Shown here piece after piece: positions 1 through 11,880 of a stretch of 64,000 nt of DNA. The notes below the pieces were generated by a model. That model was not told the origin of the DNA and made no database searches. It was given only the letters and a program-made list of their open reading frames with translations. This DNA is from Prosopocoilus inquinatus (Eukaryota; Arthropoda; Insecta; Coleoptera; Lucanidae). The stretch is from contig CM069872.1 of assembly GCA_036172665.1 (NCBI GenBank), forward strand, positions 54,608,101-54,672,100, read 5' to 3'. The stretch's first letter is position 1; each line of letters begins with the position of its first letter. Both the position numbers and the translations under genes were made by a program.

Positions 1-660
1 TCGAGCCAAAGCCAACTTCAAACACAAGGGTATTTGAAGACCTGTCAAGATTATTTATTGATTTCAAACATACTTTGAGCTTCACGCATTCAGAAGAAAG
101 ACCGCTAAGAGGTTATGATTGAGGACTTGAACACCGACGTACGTTGATCGAGCCAAAGCCAACTTCGAACACAAGGGTATTTGAAGACCTTCAGAGATTA
201 TTGATTGAACTTAAACATACTTTGAGCTTCGCGCATGCAGAGGAAAGGCCGCCAAGAGGTTATGATTGAGGACTTGAGCACCGACGTCCGTTGATCGAGC
301 CAAAGCCAACTTCAAACACAAGGGTATTTGAAGACCTGTCAAGATTATTTATTGATTTCAAACATACTTTGAGCTTCACGCATTCAGAAGAAAGACCGCT
401 AAGAGGTTATGATTGAGGACTTGAACACCGACGTACGTTGATCGAGCCAAAGCCAACTCCAAACACGAATGTATTTGAAGACCTTCCCAGATTATTCATT
501 GAATTCGAACATACTTTCAGCTTCGAGTGTAGAGGAAAGGCCACCAGGAGGTACGTTGATCGATTCAAAGCCAACTCCAAACACGAAGGTATCTGAAGAC
601 CTTTGAGAGGAGATTATTTATTGAATCTGAACGTACTTTGAGCTTCGAATGCTGAAGAGA
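1..660. repeat. 147-bp satellite array, about 4.5 copies, open at left edge
   Basis: Units beginning TCGAGCCAAAGCCAACT start at 1, 148, 295 and 442, and a diverged one starts at 560 (TCGATTCAAAG). The period is exactly 147 for the first three steps. Copies 1 and 3 look practically identical while copies 2 and 4 differ from them, which suggests a dimeric higher-order unit of about 294 bp. No coding content is evident. The array probably continues outside the window. Confidence 0.9.
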
Positions 661-899
661 ATGCCGCTTTAAATAGCGATTTAGGTAAAGAGAAAATACG
701 TAAAGAGAAATTACGCAGAAAGAGAAAATAAATAAAATAACATCGATCGTCCCTAACAACCGCCCCTGCACTATCGCACTGCACTCAAAGAGACGTTCGA
801 ACGTTTCAAAGAGCTCTCCGCCCCTCCCCCCTCCCCGCCATTGTTATTAGTAATTGGCTTCGTCGTAAACTGTCGTTTCCTTTTCAGGCTTCAACTTAC

Positions 900-1028
900 A
901 GTTCACGTTCAGTAAGATGCGCTTGCTGACGGCGGGGGGGACGTCGTTGCTGGCGATGCAGAGGTACGCCCCCATTTGCTTCCTGTCCAGCCGCCAGAAA
1001 TACAAGTTGCTTCCGTTGTAGGTGTCCA
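900..1028 (-). CDS. Exon of a Dpr-interacting-protein/lachesin-type Ig cell-surface protein (second half of an Ig domain)
   Basis: The minus strand reads TTTGTTTCAG then the exon (first base 1028), and the exon ends at 900 before a consensus GTAAGT donor (899-894). The 129-nt exon is phase 1-1. With one base carried in from the upstream exon it reads V-D-T-Y-N-G-S-N-L-Y-F-W-R-L-D-R-K, then QMGAYLCIASNDVPPAVSK, then RILLNVN. MGAYLC is the F-strand with the second disulfide cysteine, and CIASN-VPP-VSKRI is the hallmark of Ig domain 2 in insect DIP proteins (cell-surface partners of Dpr proteins in neuronal wiring) and their relatives. NGS is a possible N-glycosylation site. The frame runs on past the donor to a stop near 847, but the perfect donor and family knowledge favour splicing at 900. 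The next exon (Ig3) would lie left of the window. The exact paralogue is not assignable. Confidence 0.9.
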
Positions 1029-1141
1029 CTGAAACAAAAAAAAAATAATAAAAATTAGTAAAAAGAAAAAAAAATACGAGCGGGTTAAATTTTTTGACGT
1101 TTCATCTCCGCGGGCGAAATAGTTCGGGGAAGTTTACGGAA

Positions 1142-1165
1142 GCCGCCGCCGCCGCCGCCGCCGCG
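1142..1165. repeat. (GCC)8 microsatellite
   Basis: Eight uninterrupted GCC triplets in the intron, about 110 bp upstream of the 900-1028 exon on its own strand. It is GC-rich and lies next to an A-rich tract. Nothing indicates that it is translated. Confidence 0.9.
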
Positions 1166-1854
1166 TTTTGATGCTGCAGAGGGCAGCTAATTTTCTCATC
1201 AGATAAACTTGGAAAGTTTGCGCGCCGCGACGCGCCGCTCCGGGCAGAGAGAGCGCGCTCGCTTTGGACCGAACTATTTATTAAGGCAAGACTTCCTTCC
1301 TCGATTATATCGAAGGAATTTAGTTTGCAAATTATCTGCGCGAGCTTTTTTTTCCCTTCTGTTGCGTTGTACGGCGGTCTTTAATAACAGGGGTGGAACG
1401 AGGACGACCACGACGTCTACCGGAGAGTAGAGAGATTTCGTGTGAATAAGAAAGAAGGTCCCGCGCGCTGTTAAATTCTCCGCAGGACGCGACGCGAAGC
1501 GACGACGCAAACATTGTAATTGGATTCGAATTTTTCGGTACTCGTAAATAAAATAAATTCGAAATAAACTCGCAGTATACGTACATGTATATTATGACGC
1601 GAAAACGGAACACGTGCAAGGTTAGGCTTGAAGAATAGCGCGCGCGTTGTTCTCGGAGCTTCACTACACGTCGGTCGGCGCCACGTCAAACAAAGCAAGT
1701 ATTGTGTGCAAGTGCAAGTACGGACGTCCACAAAATAACTATTGTGCAAAATCGTTGGAAATTTCCCCACGCGTTTGCGACGCGCTAAATGTGCTCCACT
1801 ATGTGTCATAGGGGAGGAGGGGGCGGGGAGAAGTGATAAAAAGACGGCGACACA

Positions 1855-2225
1855 CGGGAAAAGAGAGAAGTTCTGGAGTTCCTAATTTAGCTGACTGTGA
1901 ACGCCTTGTCGAGATTTTCTTTTTTAGAAAACAAGTTTCGCACACTAATAAAACCGCAACGGTATACGAGAAAAGAGAAAAGTCCAGGAGTTCCTGATTT
2001 GGCTGACTGTTAACGCGTTCCTCCCTCCTCATCGAGATTTTTTCTTTTACAAAACAAGTTTCGCGCATTAATAAAACCGCAGCGGGACACGAGAAGAGAG
2101 GGAAGTTCTGGAGTTCCTGATTTGGCTGACTGGTAACTCGTTCCTTCTCCCTCGTGGAGACTATTTCTTTTTTTTTACAAAACGCAGCAAGTTTCGAATA
2201 AACTAATAAAACCGTTACTAAAGCT
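1855..2225. repeat. About 120-bp tandem repeat, 3 copies
   Basis: Three successive copies carry the blocks GGAGTTCCTGATTTGGCTGAC, followed by TCGAGATTTT, then ACAAGTTTCGC and TAATAAAACCGC. The copies sit near 1862, 1975 and 2094. A 160-residue minus-strand frame (1799-2281) spans the array and repeats itself. It is a by-product of the repeat rather than a gene. Confidence 0.8.
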
Positions 2226-2305
2226 CTGTTTGTAACAATAAAAAAAAAGCGATTTTCCGAAACGCACGCGTAAATAAACATCGAAAGCGAACTCGGTTTG
2301 GGGGT

Positions 2306-2325
2306 GGGGGGGGGGGGGGGGGGGG
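2306..2325. repeat. Poly-G tract of 20
   Basis: An unbroken run of about 20 G, preceded by GGGGGT. It could form a G-quadruplex. It is also the kind of homopolymer where assembled length is unreliable. Confidence 0.85.
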
Positions 2326-2329
2326 CGTT

Positions 2330-3150
2330 TATCCTTTTAACGCTCGTTTTTCTGGGAGGTTTCGGGGGTTCGGGGAGGCTCGAGCGGAGGTGAAAATTTT
2401 CCGCGAGTTTTCCCCGCTCTGTTTATCGGCGCGCGAAAACTCGTAATTACGTTTTAATTTTCGAATGAAATCGGCGCGTTTCATCTACTCATCAAAACAA
2501 AAAAAAAGCGAAAAAAAAACAAAAAAGAATCGAAACCGATTGATGCGATCGACAACATCAATTTCGGCTCGCCGATCGCAATTCGCGAAACCGCTTTTGA
2601 AAATTAAATCCGGGCGAGTTGTGTTTATCGCGCGCGCGGGGGTGTAGAGGTGGGGGGGGGTTGTTTTGTGTCCGGCCGGCGGGGCGACGGCCAAAAAAAA
2701 AAAAAATGTCAAGAACTCATAAAGTTTCGGAAATTGCGCTCTCGCATTTAGAATTCAATTATGTTTGATATGTGACCCGCCCGTTCCTCCTCCTCCCCTC
2801 GCCCGCCGCGCGCCGTCGCGTCCCGTCGGTGGCGAGCGGCTCTTGGATAAGCAGAAGGAGAAGAAGAATTTTTATTAGGCAGGTTCGCCTTCGTCAGGGA
2901 AATTCTTCGGATGAATGAGAAAAAAAAATCGCGCAGAAAATTCAAATTAAATGTTTTGCTTTCGCTTTGTGCGGTTTATAAGGACCGTCGCCGTCGCCGT
3001 CGCCGGTCGGTGGCGTCCATCCGCCGTCACAAGATCGAAATAATTAAAAATTTCTCAAATTTCTAATTTTTTTAATTTTTTTTAAGAAAAATGCTGCCGT
3101 GGACGGTTCACGATGAACGCCTCACCGTTGCGTCGCCGAAAGATTCGCAA
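2330..3150. other. Non-coding stretch, no gene seen
   Basis: Mixed intron sequence: an A-rich strip near 2500-2525, GC-rich segments with CGCGCG near 2630, and GTCGCC repeats near 2985-3005. Short frames on both strands overlap each other and match nothing recognised. Confidence 0.6.
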
Positions 3151-3157
3151 CCGAATT

Positions 3158-3340
3158 AAGCAGGGCGGCAATTGCGAACGAAGCTAACCTAAGCTAAGCG
3201 AAACGTTCGTCGATAACCAAACTTCGCTTTGCTTAGCTTTCAGTTGCCGCATCTACATAAGATTCCACAGGAATTAATTAAAAAAAAAACTTAGCTTCGC
3301 TCAGCTCAGCTTAGCTTAGCTTCGCTCGCAGTGGCCGCCC
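3158..3340. repeat. Foldback cluster built from an AAGCTAAGC motif
   Basis: The left block (3158-3205) contains GGGCGGCAATTGCGAACG then AAGCTAACCTAAGCTAAGCG. Inverted versions follow near 3218-3252 (CTTAGCTTTCAGTTGCCGC) and 3290-3342 (CAGCTTAGCTTAGCTTCGCT then CGCAGTGGCCGCC). The arms are imperfect, about 35-45 bp. They could be a decayed foldback element or a MITE. Confidence 0.6.
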
Positions 3341-3584
3341 GGCCTTATTCGTAACACCAGCGCAGCTCAAATATTATTTAGTATTAATTGACGGACGCAT
3401 GCAGAATATTCCCGCTGGAATATGTTGTTTCAACTAATTACTAGCAGCAATTTGCAGCCGACAACTCCGAATCTGAAATTAACCGCGTCCATTTGCGTGA
3501 TTCAATCGCGGAAATAAAGCTCGCCTGAGAAATGCACGCCGCGCCGAGGGGGCGGCATGCATTCGTTTTCAAAAATTAAAATTG

Positions 3585-4245
3585 CGTCTGTGACTGCAAA
3601 GGCTTCCACAATTAAAAAAAAAGAAATAAAATTAAGAACCGATCGGAATTCTGTACGATATGAGATTGCAGTGATTGCAAAACGCCTGCGACAGTTTCCA
3701 AACAGCGCGCAACTCGATTCGACTTGCAGTTTTTCTCTTAATCGAGGGGGTCGAACTCGTTCTTAAAAAATAATTGCATCTACGATTGCAAAAGCTTCTA
3801 CAAGTAAAAAAAAAAATATGAATTGACCCGAATTCTGTGCGATATGAGATTGCGGTGACTGCAAAACACCTGCGACAGTTACCTAACAACGCGAAACTCG
3901 ATTCGACTTATAGTTTTTCTTTCAATCGAGGGGGTAGAATTCGTTCTTAAAAAAATAATTGCATCTACGATTGCAAGAGCTTCCACAAATAAAAAAAAAA
4001 TATGAATAGACCCGAATTCTGTACGACATGAGATTGCGGTGATCGCAAAACGCCTGCGACAGTTTCCTAACAACGCGCAACAATTCGACTCGCAGTTTTT
4101 CTTTCAAACGAGGGGGTCGAACTCGTTCTTAAAAAATAATTGCAAAAGCTTCCACAAATAAAATAAAAAATTAGGAACCGACTAGAATTCTGTATGATAT
4201 GAGATTGCGGTGACCGCAAAACGCCTGCGACAGTGTCGAAAGACG
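3585..4245. repeat. About 186-bp tandem repeat, roughly 3.5 copies
   Basis: Copies begin near 3583, 3772, 3958 and 4137. Shared blocks include AATTCTGTACGATATGAGAT, GCAAAACGCCTGCGACAGTT and CGAGGGGGTCGAACTCGTTC. The overlapping minus-strand frames with repeated LGNCRR- and AITAIS-like peptides are translations of this repeat. Confidence 0.85.
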
Positions 4246-4669
4246 CGATTCGATTCGGGCTTTTAATAATCGAGCTTTTCACTTCTAAAAGAAAAATAAA
4301 TAAATAAAAGAAAGCTTTTGTCTCCGAGAAGTAATTACTCCTAATATTTATTTGCCAATTAGCTAAATTCAAAACTGTTTTAATTTGCGAACAGAACGCC
4401 GCCGCCGGTCTTAACAAAAGAAAAACATTTCGTACTGTCTGCTAGGACTAGGACTTCCGTCATTTTGAATTTATCTATTCTTAATGTAAGCGTTATTATA
4501 ACTCTAAATAAATCACCGCGATACGAAAAAGATTTTAAAATTGCGATGACACGCACGAATGTGTCCGCATTGTCCGCTCTGTGCATCATAGCTCACTAGG
4601 CAGCAGTACAGTTGAAAGATTCCGTCGAAACGGCGCCCCCGCAAACAGCAGCTGACAAACAACGAACCG
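4246..4669. other. Spacer between satellite arrays, no gene seen
   Basis: About 420 bp of mixed, partly AT-rich sequence between the 186-bp and 150-bp arrays. A 69-residue minus frame at 4380-4589 has no recognisable motif. Confidence 0.5.
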
Positions 4670-5445
4670 AGGTAAATCCGCGGAAGACGGTTGGGTCACC
4701 AAATCCAACAATCCACCAGTTTAAAACTCACTTAATTAATTTAATGTGCAACCAAACGTCTGCTTTCCAACGCAGGCTACAAAGGAGTGCCAATCTAGTG
4801 AACGCGATTCGAACGGTAAATCCGTGGAAGACGGTCGGGTCATCAAATCCCCAATAATCGACCACTTTAAAACTTATCCAGAACTCGCTTAATTAATTTA
4901 ACGTGCGAACAAACAACTGCTACCAACGCAGGTAACGAAAGAGTGCCATATTAGTTAACGCGATTCGAATGGTAAATCCGTGGAAGACGGTCGGGTCACC
5001 GAATCCAATAATCGACCACTTTAAAATTCATCCAGAACTCACTTAATCAATTTGACATGCGAACAAACAACTGCTTTCCAACGCAGGCTACAAAGGAGTG
5101 CCAATCTAGTGAACGCTATTCGAACGGTAAATCCGTGGAAGACGGTCGGGTCATCAAATCCCCAATAATCGACCACTTTAAAACTCATCCAGAACTCGCT
5201 TAATTAATTCGACGTGCGAACAAACAACTGCTACCAACGCAGGTAACGAAAGAGTGCCATTTTAGTGAACGCGATTCGAATGGTAAATCCGTGGAAGACG
5301 GTCGGGTCACCGAATCCAATAATCGACCACTTTAAAATTCATCCAGAACTCACTTAATAAATTTGACGTGCGAACAAACAACTGCTTCCCAACGCAGGCT
5401 ACGATAGAGTGCCAATCTAGTGAACGCCATTCGAGCAACCTGCGG
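4670..5445. repeat. 143-156-bp tandem repeat, 5 copies
   Basis: GGTAAATCCGTGGAAGACGG marks the copies, near 4671, 4815, 4971, 5126 and 5281. Each unit ends in the block GAGTGCCAATCTAGTGAACG. Copies alternate between two subtypes (AACGAAAGAGTGCCATATTA versus ACAAAGGAGTGCCAATCTAG), giving a dimeric higher-order pattern of about 310 bp. Confidence 0.9.
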
Positions 5446-5960
5446 AAAACGAAGTGGACTCGGGTTTCAGGCTTTCTCGCCGGAAACCAGAAACGCTACT
5501 AACAAAGAAAATCGAGATCCAAATTTTGTACGGATTGTTTAAAAGAATTGGTGACAAAAAGGGGATGAAAGGGTACTTGAAGTTACCGCCCTCGTTTTGT
5601 TATTCCATCGCCATTTCAACCCTCGTCCGCACGTTTTACGTATGGTTTCCAATTTTTATTCGAAAATATTACATCTCTTGATTTGCGATTACTTTTCTTT
5701 ATTAAAAAGAAGTGTAACGGAAAGAGGAGCAATGACTCGTAGCAACGCAAGCACAGACAACGCCTGTGTGTAACTTTCCCCACACTAGCGTGAATTAGTT
5801 GAATTAAAGTAAGACAGTTTGATCACCCGGGGAAAGTCGTTTAACTTTCCCCCCTCGCCGTTAGATGGCGCTGCCATGCAAATTTATGTTAGCTGAGTCT
5901 TTTAGGCGCGCATTGACGCAGTCGGAAACGGAAAATTTTCCGCTCCGTTTGTAAACTCGG
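5446..5960. other. Non-coding spacer, one AGATGGCGCTG site
   Basis: No supported gene. The 75-residue plus frame at 5454-5681 has no known motif. AGATGGCG occurs at 5863-5870, a word that recurs in the array at 14.0-14.75 kb. Confidence 0.5.
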
Positions 5961-7095
5961 CATGTTACGGTGTGAAAATCGCTCCTAGGGAAAGACCTGT
6001 ACGTTCCGTTCCACTCGCATTTATTTTCGATTCCGCAATATTAAAAAATACTTTTATGTTTAAAGCGCTTACGGTTCGTCGTCGTATTGCGATAAAATAC
6101 AATTCTGGTTTTTTACTATCGCTTTCGACGTCGCTGGATTGATTAATTTTGGGAACTTCGAATGCCTTGCGTTTCGTTTTAGACGCTAGTTCGGGCTTTC
6201 GTTTTATAATACTCCGGCCGCAAATTAGTGTAAAATTCTGATGATGAACTGGCACTCCTTTTGCGGTTTTAAGTAGATTCTATTTCTAGGTAAGATTGCA
6301 TCATCTTTTGAAACGAGTGCGAGCGTAGCTCTTCTGATTCTCGAAAATTGATCGAAATTGTTATTCTACGATTTCCGACTTCGCAATATCAAGAATTTCT
6401 TTTCCGTGTCTAAAACGCTTCATTTACCTCACCCATTTCGTCGGAATTTTATTGCGCTAGAAGACAGCTTTGACTATCGCTTGCGTCGTCACCCCGAAAT
6501 GATTGATTTAAATGGTTTCACGCCTTGCGTATCACTTTCGACTCTTGTTCGGGCCATCGTTTTAAAATACTCCGGCCATAAATCAGCGCAAAATTCTCGA
6601 CGAATCGGCACACTCCCTTGTGATTTAAAATTTTTCGTGTTTCTAGATAAGATTGCATCATCTTTTGCAACGAGCGCCAACGTGGCTCTTCTGATTCATG
6701 AAAATTGGGCGAAATTGTTATTTTACGATTTCCGACTTCGCAATATCAAGAATTTCTTTTCCGTGTCTAAAACGCTTCATTTACCCCATCCATTTCGTCG
6801 GAATTTTATTGCGCGAGAAGACAGCTTTGATTATCGCTTGCGTCGTCACCCCGAAATGATTGACTTAAATGATCCCACGACTTGCGTTTCACTTTCGACG
6901 CTCGTTCGGGCCATCGTTTTAAAATACTCCGACCATAAATTAGCGTAAAATTCTCGACAAATCGGCCACATTCCTTTGTAGTTTTAAATAGATTCTAGTT
7001 CTAGATGAGATTGCATCATCTCTTGAAACAAGTGCGAGTGTATTTCGTCTGGTTCGTGATAATTCGGCGAAATTGTTATTCTACGCGTTCCGGTA
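5960..7095. repeat. 357-bp tandem repeat, about 3 copies
   Basis: GTTATT-TACG followed by ATTTCCGACTTCGCAATATC occurs at 6360 and 6717, a period of 357. A diverged start lies at 7075, and a more diverged copy precedes 6358. Because 357 is a multiple of 3, one plus frame (6358-6948, 196 residues) stays open across two copies and repeats the peptide FYDFRLRNIKNFFSVSKTLH. The first and last units do not keep the frame, so I treat it as a satellite rather than a protein. Confidence 0.85.
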
Positions 7096-8821
7096 GTTGT
7101 AAAATTCCGTCGCCGCATGTTTTTTTTTTTCTTTTTTAATTGAATCAGTTCATGTGAACTACAGGTTTTCGCGGCCTAATGTTTCGACGGACAGTGTTTA
7201 ATTGGTCTCACCCGCACCCCTGACCTTTGCCGCCGTTGGAGTCTTCTTACGTCAGGTTGACACTCGTTGGTTCCTGCTGATGTCACGGTGATTTTGATTC
7301 ACGCAAACCCTCCTTTCGTACATTTGGAGGTTACGTGCGTCTACTAGAATGTATGATAAGAGAAATAAGAAGGAAAATTATGTATATGATATCTTGTTTC
7401 TTTTTAATTAATTATTATTAAAACGTTACTTCTTTGGATAATTTTTTTGAAAGGGGCCGCGCGCTGGCCGATCAGTGGCGTAACAAAAACAACGAAATCG
7501 AACTTAGGGTTTTCGTAAAACAAAAAAAAAAAAAGGCGAAACGCTAATTTCGACCCGAGAAACTTTCCTCCCGGCTGATTTGCATCGCCAAAAGAAGAAG
7601 AAAAAAAGCGTTCTTTCTCCTTAGCCCCTCTCCCCCCGTGGACGGCGGCGCGTAATCGACGGAATAATTTATACGTTTCGAAGTGAGTTTTCGAAACGAA
7701 CGCGTATCGGATCTCAATAGTCGGCGGCGAGATTTAACTTTTTGCGTCGAACACGAGAAAAGTTGATAAAATAAAAACAGGGGCGCGCAGATAAAAAAGA
7801 GGAACAGGTTTACGCAAGATTGAATGCCGCCGGTTCATCGGATCGGATAGGGGGCGGCGGCGGGAGATCTTTTATTTAAGTTGGGGGGTAATAAGGAGAG
7901 GAAACTTTCGCCTTCATCTCTCCCCCTCCCCCCGCCCACCCCCCTCGATTAATATTTAAGCGCGGCGAACTTAGAACGTCTCCACGCAGAGCCGTTTTAA
8001 TGAAAATTAATTTCGCATTTGCCAACTGCGTCCTACCACTTTTTCTTTTTTTTTTTTTTTTGGAGAGCAGTTTCCTTCCGCGATGCGATAATTCACAGCA
8101 GGACCAGACCGGATAATAAAGGAGACGATCTTTGAGTGATCCTTTTCTAACTCGCGCGCGCATTTATTTATTTATTCCTCTTCTGTCTGCGAACTTTCCA
8201 CTCATCACTGTCCGCGGGGGGGAAGACAAACTCGCGCGCTCGCTTGTTAACGTCAAAAATTCTAACGAAGACAAATCGCGGAATGTGTAACATTTTGCAT
8301 CCGAATCGAATTTACAGGGGGCGCGTGGGCGGTGTTAGATTAATGTGTGGCGGTGGGCAGTGAATAATGGAGACGCCCCCTCTTACCGCCGAGGTCCTCC
8401 TTATATCATCATAAACACGGCAACGTGGCTCGTGTTGCATAAATTAATTAGGACGTGGACAGAGTTTCTGATAATTTACTGTTATTGCCACCGTAGTGTT
8501 GTCTAAACAACGTAATTAGTTCCCCTAGGCTTAATTGCACCTAAATCAAAAGTAAAACCCACCACCCCGTTTTGTTACGGTTTAAAAATCATCGTCTGTC
8601 CTGCGTGTGTATTGTTACCGCTTAAAAATTTTAACGTTAATATCCCTGGACACATAAAATTCGCAGGTTACGTTGTTTTCTTCGAGATTCTAGCTCCAGT
8701 GAAGGTGGTGCGGGTTTTGAATGACGTAAAGTAAAGGCGCTGGGGAAATAAACCCAGTTGGCGGAACGATTTCCAAAGTCCTAACAGCGCGCGAAGGTAT
8801 CCTTTAACCCCTACGGAAGAT
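7096..8821. other. 1.7-kb non-coding stretch, no gene seen
   Basis: Mixed intron sequence with poly-T and poly-A tracts (for example 7120-7135, 7510-7525, 8041-8060) and C/G-rich strips near 7630, 7920 and 8214. A fragment near 7245-7290 (TTACGTCAGGTTGACA then CTCGTTGGTTC) resembles the 222-bp repeat at 39.25-39.93 kb. Confidence 0.5.
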
Positions 8822-9064
8822 TCCCGTTCAGTCGTGCGTTCAGCATAGGAGTAGACAACGACACAATACAATTGCAGCCGGGGGAAATATCAATGGTTTC
8901 AAACTTTACGTTAAGGCCCAGTCTTGTCATCTCTGATTAACTTTAACCGTTAATTAATTCCCATAGAAACAAACAATTGTCTCTATAATTGTAACTATGG
9001 GAATAAATCAACGATTAAAGTTAACGAGAGATGAACATATCAGCCGTAAAATATGTAAGTAAGC
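8822..9064. repeat. 243-bp dispersed element, copy A, containing a 106-nt hairpin
   Basis: A second copy of the same length lies at 12524-12766 in the same orientation, with about six substitutions. Inside, arms 8928-8965 and 8996-9033 are near-perfect inverted repeats: CATCTCTGATTAACTTTAA begins the left arm and TTAAAGTTAACGAGAGATG ends the right arm. The loop carries a further small palindrome (ACAATTGT...ATAATTGT). It looks like a MITE or foldback element. No target-site duplication was found. Confidence 0.8.
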
Positions 9065-9189
9065 TGTTAATTAGGCATTAGTCGCATTAGAGACGTGTGC
9101 ATAAGCATTGGTAATTTGAAAGCATCGTTTCCAATTTGGAAAACTTCGGTTTTGTAAGCCTTTAAAAAAGGACACGAAATCAGAAATAA

Positions 9190-9340
9190 TCATTACATCA
9201 CTGGTATAGCGTCAAGCTATGTGGTCAATCTCTCAGAAGAATTGACGTGGGGTGTGTGTGTGTGTGTGGTCATCTTTTGAGATCCCATCACCGATTTAGC
9301 GTCAAGGTATGTAGTCAGTCTCTAAGAAGAATTGACCGAG
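9190..9340. repeat. Duplicated 50-bp block with a (GT)n between copies
   Basis: TAGCGTCAAGCTATGTGGTC (near 9208) and TAGCGTCAAGGTATGTAGTC (near 9299) each continue into TCTCAGAAGAATTGAC or its variant. They are separated by a (GT)8-9 run at 9252-9268. Confidence 0.7.
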
Positions 9341-9779
9341 TTTAAGCGATTAGAGCCGAAGGGCCTGTGTCTTTCTCTGAATTCAATTCCATGGTTTTGG
9401 TGAACAGTAATTATTACATTTGCTAATTTATTGTCAATGACTAACATAAGCTTTTATTTTATTGTATTTTTTTATTATGGTGCAAAATCTCATGTTTCTT
9501 TCTCAAAAAATTATTTTAAATTTGATTTAAACTGTAATAATAATTTAATCTATCTTTTATCTATAAATTATTTTTGTATTTTCTAATTCTATAAATTATT
9601 ATATTATCTGGATTTCGTCGTAAGTTCTAGGGATATAGCAGGTTTAAACTGGGCAAGCCCTTATCAAGTGATAATTCTGTTATCATTTTTTAACCCCCGT
9701 CCCTTGAAATAATATTAAATAAATTTGAATTAAAATCTTGTAGAGTGTCAACTCGAATAAAAGAAGAAGAAAAAGAAGT

Positions 9780-11880
9780 TCGATTGATTGTTAAAATAAA
9801 AATAAAATACAGTCAAATCGAATGGAAGCAAAAACAAAACGCGATCGTCGATGTGGTGAGGGCAAAAATAAAAATTGTGCAAAACTAACAACGATGAGTC
9901 CACGCGATGCAAAAAGTGACGAACGCAATGAAAAATTTAATCTGCAAATTATTAAAGAAAAAGACGAACAATAATAAAAGAATGAAGAAAGAAAACAAAG
10001 TCGAAATGAATAATAGAGAAAGAAATCAAAAACGACGATCAGTCGATTAAAATTTAAAATGAAACGAACTACAATTGAGTAAAAGGAAAAAAAAAACAAA
10101 ACAAAAGACGATCGACTGAGAGTTAAAAATGAAATACGGTCAAAACGAATGCAAACAAAAAAGACAATCGTCGATGTGATGAGGACGAAAATAAAAATTG
10201 TGCAAAAGTGGCAATAATAAGCAAAATCGATGTAAAAAGTGACGAACGCAATGAAAAATTTAATTAACAAACACACAACAGAAAACAAAAACAGCGATCA
10301 ATCAGTTAAAATGTAAAATAAAATGAACTACAATCGAGTAAAAGAAAAACAAAACAAGACGATCGACTGAGAGTTAAAAAAATAAAATCGTGTTAAATAA
10401 AATTAAACGAAGGAATAAACAAGAACGATAGATGATGATTGATTGTTAAAATAAAAATACAATACTGTTAAATCGATTGGAAGCAAAACAAAAGACCGTT
10501 CGCCGATGTGGCGAGGAGGAGCATAAAAATTGTGCAAAACTAAAAAACAACGAATCAAATCGAGTAGAAAATGACGAACGCAATGAAAGAAATAATCTGT
10601 AAATTATTAAAGAAAAATGACGGACAGTAAATAAAGAAAACAAAGTCAAAATGAATAACAGAAACAGAAAACAAAAACTGCGATCGATCAGTTAAAATGT
10701 AAAATAAAATGAACTACAATCGAGTAAAAGAAAAACAAAACAAAAAACGATCGATTGAGAGTTTAAAAAATAAAATAATTGTACAATTAAATAATAATAA
10801 TAATGAAAATAATTGTACAATTAGCAAATGCTATTAATAAACAAACAATAAACAAACAATAAAACAAAACAAATAAAATCGTGTTAAATAAAATTAAACA
10901 AAGGAATAAACAAGAACGATAGATGATGATTGATTGTTAAAATAAAAATACAATACTGTTAAATCGAATGGAAACAAAAACAAAAGAAGATCGTCAAATC
11001 GAGTAAAAAATGACGAAAGCAATGCATAAATTAGTCTGCAATTAAAGAAAAAGAACGGACCGTAAATAAAAAAAGAATAAATAAAACGAAGTTAAAATGA
11101 ATAACAGAGACAGAAAACAAATGCGGCGATCAATCAGTTAAAATGTAAAATAAATTGAACGACGATCGAGTAAAAAGCAAAAACAAAACAAAAGACAATC
11201 GACTGAGATTTAAAAGAAAATATTGCGTTTAATGAAATTAAACAAAAGAAGAACTATAGATGATGATTGATTGTCAAAATAAAAATAAAATATAGTCAAA
11301 TCGAATGGAAATAAAAACAAGAGACGATCGTTGATGTGGTGAAAACGAACAAGAAAATTGTGTAAAACTAACAACAAGAAGTCTAATCCATGTAAAAATA
11401 AAAAAGTGACGAACGCAAAAAATTTACTGTGCAAATTATTAAAGAAAAAAGACGAACAGTAATAATGAATGAAATGAAAAATTTAATGAAAGAAAAAATA
11501 AATAAATAAAATAAAGTCAAAATGAATAGCAGACGAAGAGAACAAGAACAGCGATCAATCAATTAAAATGTAAAATAAAATCCGATCGAGTAAAAAAAAA
11601 ACAAAAGACGGTCGATTGACAGTTAAAAAACAAAATCGTGTTAAATAAAATTAAACAAAAGAAAAAACAAGAACAATAAACGACAAATTGATAGACAATG
11701 ATCAAACAATCAAACGACAAATCAAATGGAACCGAATCAAAGTAAAAAGAAAAAGAAAACACACGTCCGTCAGTTGAATTGAAATAAATGAGATCGAATA
11801 AGGAATATAAAAAAAAAAAAACAAGAAGAGGATCGGTGATGAAGATAAGGCTCAAAAATAAAAATTCGGCAGTCAGATCG
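9780..11880. repeat. AT-rich tandem array, units about 330-490 bp, at least 5 copies
   Basis: Unit starts read GTTAAAATAAAAATA then GTCAAATCGAATGGAA or a variant, near 9790, 10121, 10441, 10931, 11271 and, weakly, 11700. Shared blocks include CGATCGTCGATGTGGTGAGG, AAAAATTGTGCAAAACTAAC and GTGACGAACGCAATGAAAAA. The minus-strand frames (up to 165 residues, very rich in Phe, Ser and Leu) are translations of A-rich DNA and are not genes. Confidence 0.85.

Noticed and set aside
1799..2281. 160-residue minus frame
   Set aside because: Internal repetition with the 120-bp period of the DNA array. No recognisable domain.
9791..10288. 165-residue minus-strand frame rich in Phe, Ser and Leu
   Set aside because: It is the complement of A-rich tandem repeats, and similar frames arise from each unit. 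No domain or splice signals.
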